Assembly: GCF_963678635.1 (NCBI RefSeq)
Contig: NC_087065.1
Location: forward strand, 61,468,754 to 61,532,753
Source of the DNA: Symsagittifera roscoffensis
Lineage: Eukaryota > Xenacoelomorpha > Acoela > Convolutidae
DNA: 64,000 bases
Direction: 5' to 3'
Below are positions 33,301 to 44,159 of this stretch, one piece after another (the first letter of the stretch is position 1; the number at the start of each line of letters is the position of its first letter). A program made the position numbers and the translations under genes. Below the pieces are notes generated by a model. The model was given only the letters and a program-made list of their open reading frames with translations. It did no database searches and had not been told where the DNA came from.

Positions 33301-35257
33301 CAGAGCTAAGTCCGGCGCAAGACCAAAAAATGCAAATTTCACTAGAAATTCTAGGTCTGAAATCGGTGCCCCAGTTACTTCAAAAGTAGTCACAGACCAA
33401 ATTTGTGAGCATTTCTTGCGTAACGCATGTACTCACGGAGACACATGTTATAAAACGCATCCTAAAGGCAAAACACCATACGTTTGGAGATACAAATTCG
33501 AATCTAACGATGAATGGAAACAAATTGATGCGAAAGCGAACGAGGAATTGGAAGAGAGTTTTGCTGATCCCAAAAATCGGTCGAAATCAGTGGAAATGAT
33601 TCCAGGATCTCAGGAGCCACTAACCGTTGACTTTGAAACAATGAGAACGGAAGAAAGATCTGTTCAGATTTCCAGACTGGCGATTGATGACATTTGGGTT
33701 TGGTACCTGGAACACGCGCCTGAGGAGTGGTCGGAGTTTGGGGCCCTTTTTGGAAACAGCCAGATTGCTTCCATTGACTCTTCTCTAATTGAAATGAATT
33801 TTCAAAGGTTGACCGCTCAGCGACCTATTGAGATAAAATTCATTATTGACGGGGATCGCGAAGGCCTCGATTACACTCTGAGACTTGGTTTGCAACAAGA
33901 CGGAACTATGAAAGCCTTGGCGATCAGCTCAAATGGTTACATCAAACCGGTCTGTCGAAGACCAAAAATAATAAAAGAAAAACCATTTGAACAAACAATA
34001 TGCGACAACCACCCTAACAAACCATGCGACTCCGTTAGTTGTCCCATGTATAGATACAAAGCAGCTGATTTTTTGTGGGTGTGGAAAGAAAAAAACTCAA
34101 ATAAATGGAAGCATTTTAGTGTAGCAATTGGAACTACACTTGAGAAAGGCTTTTCCTTGCCCAATGTGACAGAAAAGACGGTGATTGCCAACGACAAACT
34201 GAAGCTTACAGTTTCAATCGATGGTTACGGGGAACTTTGTAAAGTTACACCTGAGAACTACGAAGTCAAAAGATTATTCTACAAGCACGAACACAGCACC
34301 GCTTCTGCCTTTGCCTGGTACTGGAAAGAAAACTTGGTCTCTGGAACTTGTTTGAACGCTCTTAGTGAGCTTTTCGAGTTAGTTTATAAAGAAAATGAGA
34401 AATGGATTGAATATGGAGAGAAAGGCGATAAAAGAATTGAGAGCAGAAAGAAATCGTCTGATATTGAACTTCAATATCAGTCTCATCGAAGCCAATCTGT
34501 CTTGCTCGATTTGAACATGGACAATTCACCAAATTATTTGTTGAATTTTTTGACTTTATCCCAAATAAATACTGAAAACGGGACAATCAGAGAGATCCGA
34601 AGACGTTTGGATCTGGGTCCGGATAGACGCGTCGAGCTCGAACTAGACCAGAGAATGTCGGGATTCATCCCTCGTTATTGGGACAATCAAAAACTGGATC
34701 GCGCAATCGGTCTTACAATTCATGACAGGGATTACGTTATAATTTCTTCCTACTGTAAGACAATGATTCCAGAAGCTTCTTCCATCTCCGTACGAAGAAT
34801 TGAAAGCCACAACCTATGGAACATTTATTGCTTGAGGAAAAATGGCTTGGAGCGGACATCAAAAATCTTACCAAATAAAGCTGTCAACGAAACTATTCTT
34901 TTCTACCCGCTAAGAAAACCCCTGACAGACTCAGGCATCAATGAAATTATTGAAGTTAGCGTATCAGACATCAAAGATAAAAGCTTAGGGTCTGATTTGA
35001 GTTTTAAATTTGAAAATGGAACCTATTTTGCTTCAGACATTTCAACTGCAATAAAACACTGCGATGGTGATCAAGGTCAAAGAGATTTAGTCATTGCTTT
35101 TGCATGCAGGGGAAGATCGGGAAAAGGACAGTCAAAATCTGGACCCGGAATAACTGATCGTTATGACTCTTTCATTGACAAGGACCCTCCATCAATTGTT
35201 GTGCTACCAGACTCGGCCTTATTTTATCCTGCATACTTTGTATCTATTTTGAATTAA
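27230..35257 (+). CDS. PARP12/PARP13-like CCCH zinc finger, WWE and PARP-domain protein
   Basis: Two exons, 27230-27333 and 32860-35257, joined in phase across a GC-AG intron; 833 residues. Five CCCH fingers: F1 (CX8CX4CX3H, split between exons, residues about 20-38), F2 (CX7CX5CX3H), F3 (CX8CX5CX3H), F4 and F5 (CX7CX5CX3H). WWE-like modules begin at YVWRYKF, IWVWYLEH and FLWVWKEK, and perhaps FAWYWKEN. The C-terminus has the PARP order: VNETILFY, GTYFASDIS, then YDSFIDKDPPSIVV and YPAYFV. Family knowledge: PARP12 has five CCCH fingers, binds RNA and mono-ADP-ribosylates; PARP13/ZAP binds CpG-rich viral RNA and is inactive. Here the triad H-Y-E reads Y-Y-V, so I infer no transferase activity. 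The first ATG in exon 1 is used because exon 2 has a stop in frame just before it. Poly(A) signals follow at 35281 and 35583. Confidence 0.85.
28050..28340 (-). mobile_element. Family A fragment, decayed
   Basis: Reverse orientation: CGCAGTTTACGCGTTAATTG, GAAACCCCGTACCTTTTC and a terminal TCGAAAGTCAGAAC. The right third is missing. Confidence 0.5.
28375..28535 (-). mobile_element. Family A fragment, left end only
   Basis: TGGCAATCTTCAAACATCCA followed by CAAAATGGCTAGCTAAAAT and a CTTTCTCCGAAAAGTCGGA end. Confidence 0.45.
28584..29112 (-). mobile_element. Family A element, copy 6
   Basis: Full length in reverse orientation, from CAAGACTTCTCGTATCAGG to ACTTTCGTATCGAAAGTCGG. The left palindrome is perfect. 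The right-end hairpin has one mismatch pair (CAGGGCAAAGCCTTG). Confidence 0.75.
29115..29642 (-). mobile_element. Family A element, copy 7
   Basis: Full length, reverse orientation, starting two bases after copy 6. CAAAACTGCTCGTATCAGGG to GTTACGAAAGTCGGAAC. Head-to-tail placement of two copies with almost no spacer is also consistent with insertion into or beside an existing end. Confidence 0.75.
29850..30010. repeat. GTTAACATCCTCC-type inverted repeat segment
   Basis: CTTCCTCTCCCCCAAAACCG pairs loosely with TTTGAGGAGGAGGATGTTAA; the following GCATTTTACATGCAGTGC to GGGGTGGAAGATC stretch resembles the inverse of 23215-23270. Confidence 0.4.
30019..30727. mobile_element. Family C inverted-repeat element, copy 4, split by family A
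   Basis: Left arm CACGTAGCAGTATTTAGACA to GAGACAAAGAAGAAA (up to 30111), then a family A insertion, then AATAAATAATTAATAATTAC and the right arm ending GTTGTCTAAATACAGACC. Copies 1 and 2 of family C show the uninterrupted sequence. Confidence 0.75.
30112..30600 (-). mobile_element. Family A element, copy 8, inserted in family C
   Basis: Reverse orientation, CAAAACTGCTCGTATATCAG to TTCTTCGAAAGTCGGAAC. The interior belongs to a diverged subgroup shared with the copy at 41625. There is no clear target duplication relative to the uninterrupted family C sequence (at most two T residues). Confidence 0.75.
30730..31180. other. Intronic, no recognisable feature
   Basis: A purine-rich stretch (GGGGGAGAGGGAGGGGAGGG) near 30732, then AT-rich sequence. 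Confidence 0.4.
31193..31520. mobile_element. Foldback element with duplicated left arm
   Basis: The left arm TTGCAACTTAGACGTTTTGG and its continuation occur twice in tandem (31193 and about 31264); the inverse lies at about 31450-31511. The centre repeats CGCATTCGGTCCTTCG twice. CTCAAAAT at 31185-31192 and 31521-31528 may be an 8-bp target duplication. No coding function is likely. Confidence 0.65.
31530..32180. other. Intronic, no recognisable feature
   Basis: AT-rich with no gene-like content; a short GGGGGGATGTTAA motif occurs near 31700 and a family A-like CACCTGTGACCATTTTTG remnant near 31765. Confidence 0.4.
32185..32735 (-). mobile_element. Family A element, copy 9
   Basis: Full length, reverse orientation, CAAAACTGCTCGTATCAGGG to CTTTCGTTACGTCGGAAC. 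The left palindrome is damaged. It ends 124 bases before exon 2 of the PARP12-like gene. Confidence 0.75.
32860..35257 (+). CDS. PARP12-like gene, exon 2
   Basis: 2398 bases carrying 798 residues and the TAA stop at 35255-35257. The acceptor is TATCTGCAG. The open frame continues a little upstream to 32819 but meets a TAA at 32816-32818, and no in-frame ATG occurs until after the third finger, so an upstream exon is required. It encodes the end of finger 1, fingers 2-5, the WWE-like region and the PARP-like domain without interruption. Confidence 0.9.
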
Positions 35258-35435
35258 TTTTTCTTTCTACCATCGAAACAAATAAATGTCGATCATCAAC
35301 TTAAGAAAGAAGAAAGAACAAAAAAACGATTTCTCCGTATCATCATTTCAGATTCAGAGTAAGAAGTTTGAAAAAAAAACAACAAACTGTACAATAGCAA
35401 CCCGGGTTGACCAGAAGTCGCAATCTTAGAACTTT
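35236..35435 (+). repeat. 200-bp exact direct repeat over the PARP12-like 3' end, copy 1
   Basis: Starts in the last codons (CTTTGTATCTATTTTGAATT) and covers the 3' untranslated region with AATAAA at 35281-35286. I find no difference from 35538-35737. Confidence 0.9.
35281..35286 (+). promoter_or_regulatory. Polyadenylation signal AATAAA of the PARP12-like gene
   Basis: 24 bases after the stop codon. It is duplicated at 35583-35588. Confidence 0.6.
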
Positions 35436-35437
35436 GC

Positions 35438-35489
35438 TGATCGACATTTATTTGTTTCGATGGTAGAAAGAAAAATTAATTCAAAATAG
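35438..35489 (-). repeat. 52-bp inverted copy between the direct repeats
   Basis: TGATCGACATTTATTTGTTT through TTCAAAATAG is the exact inverse of 35244-35295. Partial further copies of the same end (AGATTAATTCAAAATAG) follow up to 35537. Confidence 0.85.
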
Positions 35490-35537
35490 AAAAATTAATA
35501 GAAAGATTAATTCAAAATAGAAAGAAAAATTAATTCA

Positions 35538-35737
35538 CTTTGTATCTATTTTGAATTAATTTTTCTTTCTACCATCGAAACAAATAAATGTCGATCATCA
35601 ACTTAAGAAAGAAGAAAGAACAAAAAAACGATTTCTCCGTATCATCATTTCAGATTCAGAGTAAGAAGTTTGAAAAAAAAACAACAAACTGTACAATAGC
35701 AACCCGGGTTGACCAGAAGTCGCAATCTTAGAACTTT
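35538..35737 (+). repeat. 200-bp exact direct repeat, copy 2
   Basis: Identical to 35236-35435 as far as I can read, giving a second AATAAA at 35583-35588. The period is 302 bp. Confidence 0.9.
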
Positions 35738-35739
35738 TC

Positions 35740-36590
35740 GTATAAAAATTTTACAACTTCCTACAAATTAGCTCTATGGCTCTTAAAAGATTAAAAAAAA
35801 TTTTTAAATAAGAAATGTGAAAGACAATGAATTTTGTTGCAAGAAAGCTGTAATATAGGAACTTTCCTTTAAATATTTTTTATAAAAATTTCGAATGTTT
35901 ATTTAAAATTTTTTAAACCAATTTGAAAATGATCCGTTCTAGCAGAGTACAATAACGGTAACTCGTAGGCCAAACGACTCGTTTTGCTGCATGAGTTTAC
36001 AGAAAAAAAACCACTAATTTTGTAGAGTCAATTTTTGCTTAAAACTGGAAATGTTTTCGATAGATACTTGAACCCGACCAACTTTGAAATTATTCGTCAA
36101 AGTTGATTTCTATTGTCTCCAAAAAAATTTCAAACTGCTAGTTAAGCATAATTAGGCTATAAATAAACAAAAAAAGAGAAATTTTTTTTTTTGGATTTTT
36201 TGGTTTGAAAATCATACATTATAATCACTCTTTAATTATTCTTACATGCTTAAATTTGGAAAAAATCCCAAATCGATTTTTTTCTATTTTTATGGTATAG
36301 AAACACATTCAAAATATTTCTGGCTATGTTTTGAAATTTGGGACAAAGTGAATATCCTGGCACTTTTCTGATAAGAAAAATGTTAGATAGCGGAAATTTC
36401 CTACAAATCTTACCAGAAGTTCTAAGACAGGGTAATTTTTTGTAGGATGGTCAACCCAGGACCTCACTTTATGGAAAACGACTCGGAATGAACAGATAAC
36501 GGAAGTAATAACCATTTTCAAACCTGTCCTATCATATTTCAATATGTATTTTCAACACTTTATGGAGAAGAAAAATAAGATTTTGTTAAT
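35740..36590. other. Intergenic, no recognisable feature
   Basis: AT-rich; no gene or repeat match seen. Confidence 0.45.
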
Positions 36591-36599
36591 TTTTTTTTG

Positions 36600-37700
36600 C
36601 ATAAAGGGACTCAATAAAACTATCATATGATAGAAGCACAACCACGCAAATCTGTACTGAGCTCTCAACGCCTACCGCGCAGTGAACCCGAGTTGAATTG
36701 AAATTTTAAAATTACCAAGATGAGTTGTTTTGCGTTTCTTTTTGTTTTCCAATGTTTTGCTTAAACAAGGCCTACTTTGCACAATCACGATTTTTTGCAC
36801 AATCACAATTATTTGAGAGAAGGAAAAACAGGTGAAAAACATCATTTTAGAATTACGCGGAACTCAAAAACTTGGTTTCAAATTCAAATTTTTTGCTTGT
36901 TACTGAGTTAGGGAATCTGAATTTTCAGATAGGACTGAACACAGACTTTCCTGAAAACAGTGTAAATATGGGCACCTCTAAATCTCAGAGAGTGTTTTTC
37001 AAAGTTGCATTTACAGAAAGCAAGTTTCAAGGTTATGTTTATAGAACTCATAGTCTTCCGCGCAAAACTTTGAAACAAAAATTTATCGTTCAAAGCCACC
37101 TCTGAGAGAAGCCAATTTATTGAGTCCAAGGAAAATTCAACAATTCATACACATTCGTTTCAAATACAGTCAAAATTCCATTCGCCTGAAAAGTTCATCA
37201 ATTTGTATCGCTTTGCCTTCTGAAGTGTAATAAGTTGAGGTTTTTTTCTGCAGCAAATAATATGGTGTCAATGAACAAAATTAGCACATCCATAAGTAAG
37301 GGCACTACACTGCATGATTGATTTTACCTTGCTATTATTTTAATTGAGAAGTTTCGATCTTGGGACAAAATGATTTAGTTCACTAATAGTTCCACTTCTC
37401 TGCTACCATTCTGAGAGTCTTTACTACACAAAGCATCACGAAATTTAAACGACAAAATCTGATCATTGTTTATTCTGAAATAATTGCACGAATTTTTAGT
37501 GCTTACACAAATGTTTTCAAAGCTTCCAGATAATTGAGCGTTGTGTTGGAAGCACTCGATTCTTTATGTCGTTTAAATACAAAAGTGGTCCTACTGTAGA
37601 CCCCTGTGTTTTATCACACTCAACTTTAAGCCACAAAAAATGGCATTTGCTAATTTGACACACAGCAAACTATTCAAGGAATAGCTTTTGAAACAGTTAA
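36600..37700 (+). repeat. Diverged tandem duplication, unit 1 (about 1.1 kb)
   Basis: Matches 37735-38760 in order: GAGCTCTCAACGCC / GGGCTCTCAACAAC, TTTTTTGCACAATCACAATT, AGGACTGAAC, ATGGGCACCTCTAAATCTCA and GTGTTTTTCAA. No coding capacity seen. Confidence 0.6.
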
Positions 37701-37734
37701 TTATTTTTTTTACAATAACTTCTTACGACCCAAG

Positions 37735-38760
37735 AAAACCACCATTTGATAGGAGTGCAGCAAAGCAAATATGTTTTGGGCTCTCAACAACTAAAATGAG
37801 TGGAGCCGAATCGAAGAGTGGAAGTCAACACGGTTTGCCTGGGTGAATAAATGACAAGCAAACAATGTTTTTTTTTTAAAAAAAATCAAAATTAACTGTT
37901 TTTTTTTTGTTTTCATTTTGCTTACTGATATCATTTCTGGAGACATTTAGGTGAAGAGGCGTTTTTTGCACAATCACAATTTTTAGCTGTCAAAGAAATG
38001 ATAGTAGCACAGGTTCAAAATTAAGCGAGAAAAAAATAGTAAATGAACATCAATTTACTCAAATTGGAATTTTAAAACTTGGTTTTCAACTAAAAAACTT
38101 GCTATTCTGACACTAAATTTGAATCCTTGGTGTTTTTTTCTGTGAATTCATTGTTTTTTGAATTTTGTTTTCAAAGTAAAAAATAGCGAATGGGTGGACT
38201 CTTAAATTGTTCTTCAGTTAGAAAACTGAATTTTGAGAAAGGACTGAACTTCAATTTTCCTTAAAAAAAGTTATAAAAATAGGCACTTCTAAATCTCAAG
38301 GAGTGTTTTTCAACATCGCGTCCACAAACAGTAACAAAAACATGGTTCAAAGCCAAGTCTATATTAAGCCGATTAATTGAGAGCACGACAAACTTCAACA
38401 ACTCACAATATGTATTTCAAATACAGACGTCTCTCTTCGCTTTATGACTTCTGAAGTGTATGAATTTAAGATTTTTTTCTCCCGCTCATAAATTGGCTTC
38501 AATGTAGCGAAATTACATCATCCTAAGACGAGGACAGCATCCATACTCCATGATAAGTTTTACGAAGCTATAAAAAAATAAGAAGGTGCGATCTTGAGAC
38601 ACAACGTCTTAGTTAACTGATAATTCCACTATATTTTTCGAGTTTCATCACTACTTGGGCAACATGACATGTAAACAATAAACGTTGATCATTTTTTTCT
38701 TAAATAATTGCACTAAATTTCTGTACTTAACCAATTTTTTCAACCGCCTTTTTATAATTC
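37735..38760 (+). repeat. Diverged tandem duplication, unit 2
   Basis: Second unit of the preceding repeat, strongly diverged with many small gaps. Confidence 0.6.
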
Positions 38761-38779
38761 AGCTTAAGTCTGTTGGCAT

Positions 38780-39660
38780 ATAACCAAAAAAAATCAGTTC
38801 AGTATTTTTTTTGCTTATTTGCTAAACTTGAAATAATATCATGTCCTGCCATTATTGATGCTATTTGAACAAATATAGGACATTTCACTTGATTCGGAAT
38901 TACTGTTTTACAGAAGTCAACACAGGAATTGAGCACGGGAGTATTGATCTAATAATTACTTTTCCCAGCTAATTCCTTCAACAGTATACAGGATGACGTA
39001 ACTATGCAACACAATTTGTTGAATTTCTTCACGACCTCCACCCGGGTGTTTCTGTAAAAAGTTTCAAGTAAGGGTGGGTGATGCGGGCAGAAATCATTAT
39101 AATTTTAATTCAGCTTCAGTGGTCGATTCTCGATGCATTTAAAAATTAAAGATATAAACCAATATAGAAAATAACTTCATTGAAAATTACAAATTTTTAT
39201 TTGAAAAATACATTTATTTAAGAAATAGTTTTTGGCGTTGATGGAGTTTGCCGCTGAGTTTCGCGGCGTCAATGAAGTTATTAAGTTTCCAAGATCCAGT
39301 AAGATTTCAGCTCTTTTGTTTAGAGCCGGTTTAGTCATACTGAAGATGTTAGATAATTAATTGTTTCTCTGTTTCAACGAATGTATGTCGATACGGATAA
39401 TTTTATTCAGTGTGATGCAAGGCCCAGCCTGCATCGAACATGCATAGGAACTTCCAATACATCGCCACCCTTAGTTTGACTTGCTAAAAACGCTTTCAGA
39501 TGATGAAATTTAAGAACAGTTCAGACTAGATGGAACCATATTGAGATTTTACGTCCAGTAACATACGAACATAGAGATAGCAGCATTGTAGGGTCTTTTC
39601 TATGAACGCAGAGATAGCAGCGATGTTGGGCCCCCACATTTATATAGTGTTTTTTTTTAT
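38780..39660. other. Intergenic, no recognisable feature
   Basis: No gene seen. The phrase GAACGCAGAGATAGCAGC / GAACATAGAGATAGCAGC occurs twice near 39567 and 39604. Confidence 0.4.
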
Positions 39661-39664
39661 AGCG

Positions 39665-39890
39665 AAATGAGGGGACGACCCGGGTCGAGGTGCTCACTTT
39701 ATGATTCGACCGTCTCGGCCAAAAATTGGTGTGTTTCGACCCTCTCGACCAAAAATTGGTGTCTTTCGACCGTCTCGACCAAATTTGGCATATTTCGGCC
39801 ATGGTCGACCGAAACAAATGTGCTCGACCCAAGCAAGACATGTTTCGACCGTGCTCGACCGAATTTGGGTATGCTTCGTCGACTTTCAAA
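39665..39890 (+). repeat. TCGACC-type minisatellite 1
   Basis: Begins GACCCGGGTCGAGGTGCTC, then units of TTTCGACCGTCTCGACC plus AAAAATTGGTG, about 30 bp each, becoming irregular (GTGCTCGACC) at the end. CpG-rich. Open frames across it are repeat products. Confidence 0.8.
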
Positions 39891-39989
39891 CAGCATGAGT
39901 TATTCAAATTTAAATGTTATAATTTATGCTCTTTGGGTATCATTTTACGAAGTTTTTTATCAGAATGAAATGATTGATTGAATGTAATT

Positions 39990-41620
39990 TAAATGCTTTG
40001 TTGAAATGAACTTTTTTTGAGCTATTTTTTCTCTTTATTTAAAATACTGGTTTGAAGTTTGAGTATAATATGGTATAATTTTACGAGATCCATTTTTGGC
40101 TGCCCAACATTAAACATTTTCTAATTTTGAGAAGTGCGCGCCGAAAAAAAACCGCAATTTTTTTTTCTTCAAATGTTATGTAAAAGTGCTTAGAACGTCA
40201 TTTAAATTGCCTCTGGCGCAGACAATTTTTGAAAAAATAGTGTCATTATAGTGTTTTCAAATAGCTTGGAAAATCAAATTGGTCGACCTAAAAAGTTCGA
40301 CAAAACTTTCAAGTTTTTTTTCCAAAAACTGCCCCTCTAGAAAAATTTCTGCGTACGCTACTGTTTCTGTGGAAGTATTTGGTACACGGTATACAATATA
40401 CGACAAATTGTACGCAAAAACTTTTATACGCTATAAGGTTATACGACAAATTATAAGATTATACGAAACCGATAATTGATTACTCTTTTTCGTAAGACAA
40501 GGAGTTTTCATTGAAAACTGCAAAATTGATTGATATTAGGCCCGCCGCTAGGTTAACTTTAAGTCAGAATTTTTCGGGCAAAAAATAATCAAGCAGCAAA
40601 AATAACATTAAAAGAATTTGAGCGATTACGGTTATTGATTTAGGATTTTCATCTCAAGTTATATGATTTTATGTTTTTTTAATTAAAAAAATCAAAACAA
40701 ACAAGCTTATATTATTTGCTTATGCGTCATTATATTTGTTTTTTGCAACCTCCAAATTATGTGTAGTCCAAATTATGTGGACCCATTGACTTCACCTTTT
40801 GAAAGAAATAACTTAAACTTCCATTATTCAGTTTTGGACATATGAATTTCGTGTCACGGAATTTGTAAGAGAAGCCAATTTTTTGAAGTTATGTTGTGTG
40901 GCAGATTACCTGACCTTGTTATAAAAACGAAAAAGCCACTATAACTGTAGAATTAGTGGCCATTTTTGCCAGTTATCACGAAATTGGTGACCAAATGTTA
41001 ATCATGACAGAAGCAAAACTACGGAATACATGGTTGACCAGATACGGATTCTGCGGTTTTCGCTTAAGGTAAAATTCCCACTGGTTTTAGTCCATTTCAA
41101 ATGTTTCGAATGCGGATTTGAGAGTTTCATATGCTCACACATTAGGTTTCATTAAACATACTGCGCCTAAAGATTTAACCAACCACATGAAAGTCACTCT
41201 TTAATCAATGGCATTGCCAGAAACTACTAATGAGAACTTTAGTACAATCGTTTTTTACTTAAACTCAAAACATAATTTTTTATACAGCATCAGTATCTTA
41301 TGAGTTTCATAGTTTGAAAGTATAAATCATATTTTTTAATGAATGAGAGAAAGACATGACATGCCCCAACAAATAACACTACTTCATTGTTTTTTTTGCA
41401 AATCTTATGATAAGCAAAGTTTTTAAATCGTCTTTAAACTCGAAAACTATTTGTAAAACAAAAAGAGCTTTAAACAATAGTTTTTTGTTCGGAAAAAATA
41501 CGAGCAAATCAACTATAATTTGAATACGAGCAAATCAAGGATAGACTTTCCTTATCTGTAGGAAATCTAACAAATGATTCTTAGTTTTTGGCTTCATTTC
41601 CATTTCGATCATTCGAAATT
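39990..41620. other. Intergenic, no recognisable feature
   Basis: A short irregular repeat of TATACGACAAATT occurs near 40393-40455. Otherwise AT-rich sequence with no gene. Confidence 0.45.
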
Positions 41621-41624
41621 TAAA

Positions 41625-42225
41625 CAAGACTGCTCGTATCAGGGTAAAGCCCTGAATGTTCTGACTGCCCATCGAAAGATCTTGAATAGTTTGTGGTAAA
41701 TGAAATATTGACAAACTACGAAATGTCGTCAATATTTCTACCTAAGTAGCAGATATATTCAAACTAAGTTTGAATATATCTGCCAAATTTCATTGTTTAT
41801 CAATATTTCAATTTTCAAAAATTATAACATTCAGGGCCAATGAGCTTGCCTCAATTTTGTGGTGCGGGATAATTATGGTGCGGGATAATTAGCCTCACAT
41901 AAATGATTCAGGTTACGTTTTCAGCATTTTGAATAAAATCTCTAAAGTGGGCATAGATTAGTCCAGAGCATGGCCAATATGTCATTTTTAAACTGCCAGA
42001 ACTTGCATAAAACTAATCGGAGATAAAATATCTTTTTATATTTGATTTCAAAAAGTCGATATCTTCAAAGGGGTATAAAAATTATTGTTATAAAACTATT
42101 AATTTGATCGCCGCAAACTGCCTGAATGAAAACCCAATCCGAACATAAATATTCAGTTTTCTTCAAAAATTAGTTCAAAAACACCCAAGCATATGTAACT
42201 CCCCGATTTCTTCGAAAGTCGGAAA
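41625..42225 (-). mobile_element. Family A element, copy 10, diverged subgroup
   Basis: Right end CAAGACTGCTCGTATCAGGG with hairpin remnant; interior resembles the copy at 30112 (CCTCACATAAATGATTC against GCCACGCATAAATAATTC); left end TTCTTCGAAAGTCGG. Confidence 0.65.
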
Positions 42226-42724
42226 AAATAGTACAGAGAAACATGTGCAAAAAAACATGTGAGCACAATTTTGACGCTTGTGATCGCAACATCTAAGTGG
42301 CTTAGGTTTCCTGGTAGAATTATCCAGCGGCGCAGTTGGAGCAGAGGGTCACCAACCGACAGCCGTTCAAACTATTTATGTTAAATTTTAATTCCGGTTT
42401 TCGAAAAAAAAGCGGAAAATTTATACTTTGGGTGGCTTTTTAAACAGTCATTTTTCGAGTTTTCAACTATGCGTCTGTTCTGCTGGAAGTTTTTATACCA
42501 TCTGAAAGAGTTTGTAGCCTGGAAATTGAAAATTACATTTGACCTGTGATGTTTTTGGTGAAAGTGTAGGTTTTCAAAACTATCCTGGTTATTATTAGAA
42601 AAAGAGACTATCTATAAAGCCCTTCGTAGTTTATACTATATATAACCAGAGATATTTTTCGATATATGATCAAAATTAACCCTTCAACGGAATATGATCT
42701 ATGCTCTACTAACACAGCACTTCA

Positions 42725-42985
42725 TCGCCCGGGTCGAGGTGCTCGACTTTCTCGACCATATATCGGTATGTTTCGACTTATCAAACGAGTTTTGGTGTTT
42801 CGACTTTCTCGACCAGTTTTTCTTAAAAATTTGTATGTTCGATCCCGCATAGATCTATTTCGACTTTCTCGACTAAAGTTCAATTTGTTTCGACTTTCTC
42901 GGCCTTCTCAACCGACAATTTTAAAAAATTTGTTTGTTCGACCAACATGTATACGTTTCGACTTTCTCGACCGTTTCGATTGTGT
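42725..42985 (+). repeat. TCGACC-type minisatellite 2
   Basis: Begins CGCCCGGGTCGAGGTGCTCG, the same start as the array at 39665, then TTTCGACTTTCTCGACC units with AT-rich spacers. No orientation change. Confidence 0.8.
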
Positions 42986-42999
42986 AAGAGCATAGAGCA

Positions 43000-44150
43000 T
43001 AATCTGTACAAGAGTAAGTTTTAATCATCTATGTATACTGTGTATTTAAAGTCCGTCTTTCAATCCAGGATTTGCGTTTCACTTTTAGTTCTATTTTTTG
43101 AATCTCAACTTGGACTTTTCCTAACATACTTGTGCTCCCCTCATCTGGGTATCTCACATAAATTTTTTTCTAACACAAATTTTTTACGCTTTGGCTGGCT
43201 CCCCTGGTTTTCAGTGCTAAATCTGTTTTTGTTTGAAAGAACCTAGATATTTAATTCGCTTTAATTTGTATTCGCTATTTTGTACATAAGTTTGGTATAA
43301 GTTTGTACAATCTTTTCCCTGTGTCGTCTTATGCCGTTAGAGACAGGGGGGGGGGGTGATCTAGGATTTTCTCGAGGGGGGGGGCGGATTTTCAAAAAAA
43401 TTTCGAAAATTTTGACGACCTTTTTTTTAGGTCGACCAAATTGATTTTTCGAGCTCTCCCAAAGCACGGTTTTGTCCCTATTTTGGCCAAATTTTTTGCG
43501 CCGCAGGCAAAATTTTGAAAAAACAGGTCAAAAAAGGCGTTTTTAGGCACTTTTTGGAAAACTTTGACCGAAAAATTGCGTTTTTTTCGGCGCGCGCTCC
43601 CTTCTCAAAATTAGTATATATTGGCGCCAAAGGCGCCTTTAGAAAATTTTTAGGGTCGGTCGGCCAAAAATGGATTTCTTAAAAAGTATCAAAGGGGGGA
43701 CCCTTTGGGTCGGCAGGGGGTCGAATGTTAGAGACCGCGTTAGACTTGGACACCATTATAAGTCGGATTCTTTCAGTAATTTATATGCTTTAGAGAAAAA
43801 TTTCAAATTGGTCATTTAGCAGACATTGGTGAGCTGTTTGTTTTTACCTCCTCGAGTTTCAGAGCTTCTCTATCCTTGTAATGATTTCACAAAATTAATT
43901 AAAGAAAATAAAATTTCCTGCAAAAAGTTTTCATCTCGTAATTGGACTGACCAGTGCCATCTATAGCAGAGCGTTATCGACATATTCTCCCCGCCAGGAC
44001 TTAGATTTACAATTAAATCTTGAACACTTACGGAGCACTAGAATATCTTCACATTGTCTTTAAGCTGATGGAAAGCCAGATGACAAGTAACAAACACTAA
44101 TTTAGTTGCATAATTATACTCCAAACTCTGCTTGAATAGCATGCCAGTAA
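43000..44150. other. Intergenic with G-runs
   Basis: Two long G-runs (about 43347-43355 and 43376-43383) and a GGGGGG / CCCTTTGGGTCGGCAGGGGG stretch near 43695-43725. No gene seen. Confidence 0.45.
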
Positions 44151-44159
44151 TTTCTCCAT

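Noticed and set aside
39521-39981. Four overlapping open frames on both strands
   Set aside because: They cover the TCGACC array; no protein resemblance.
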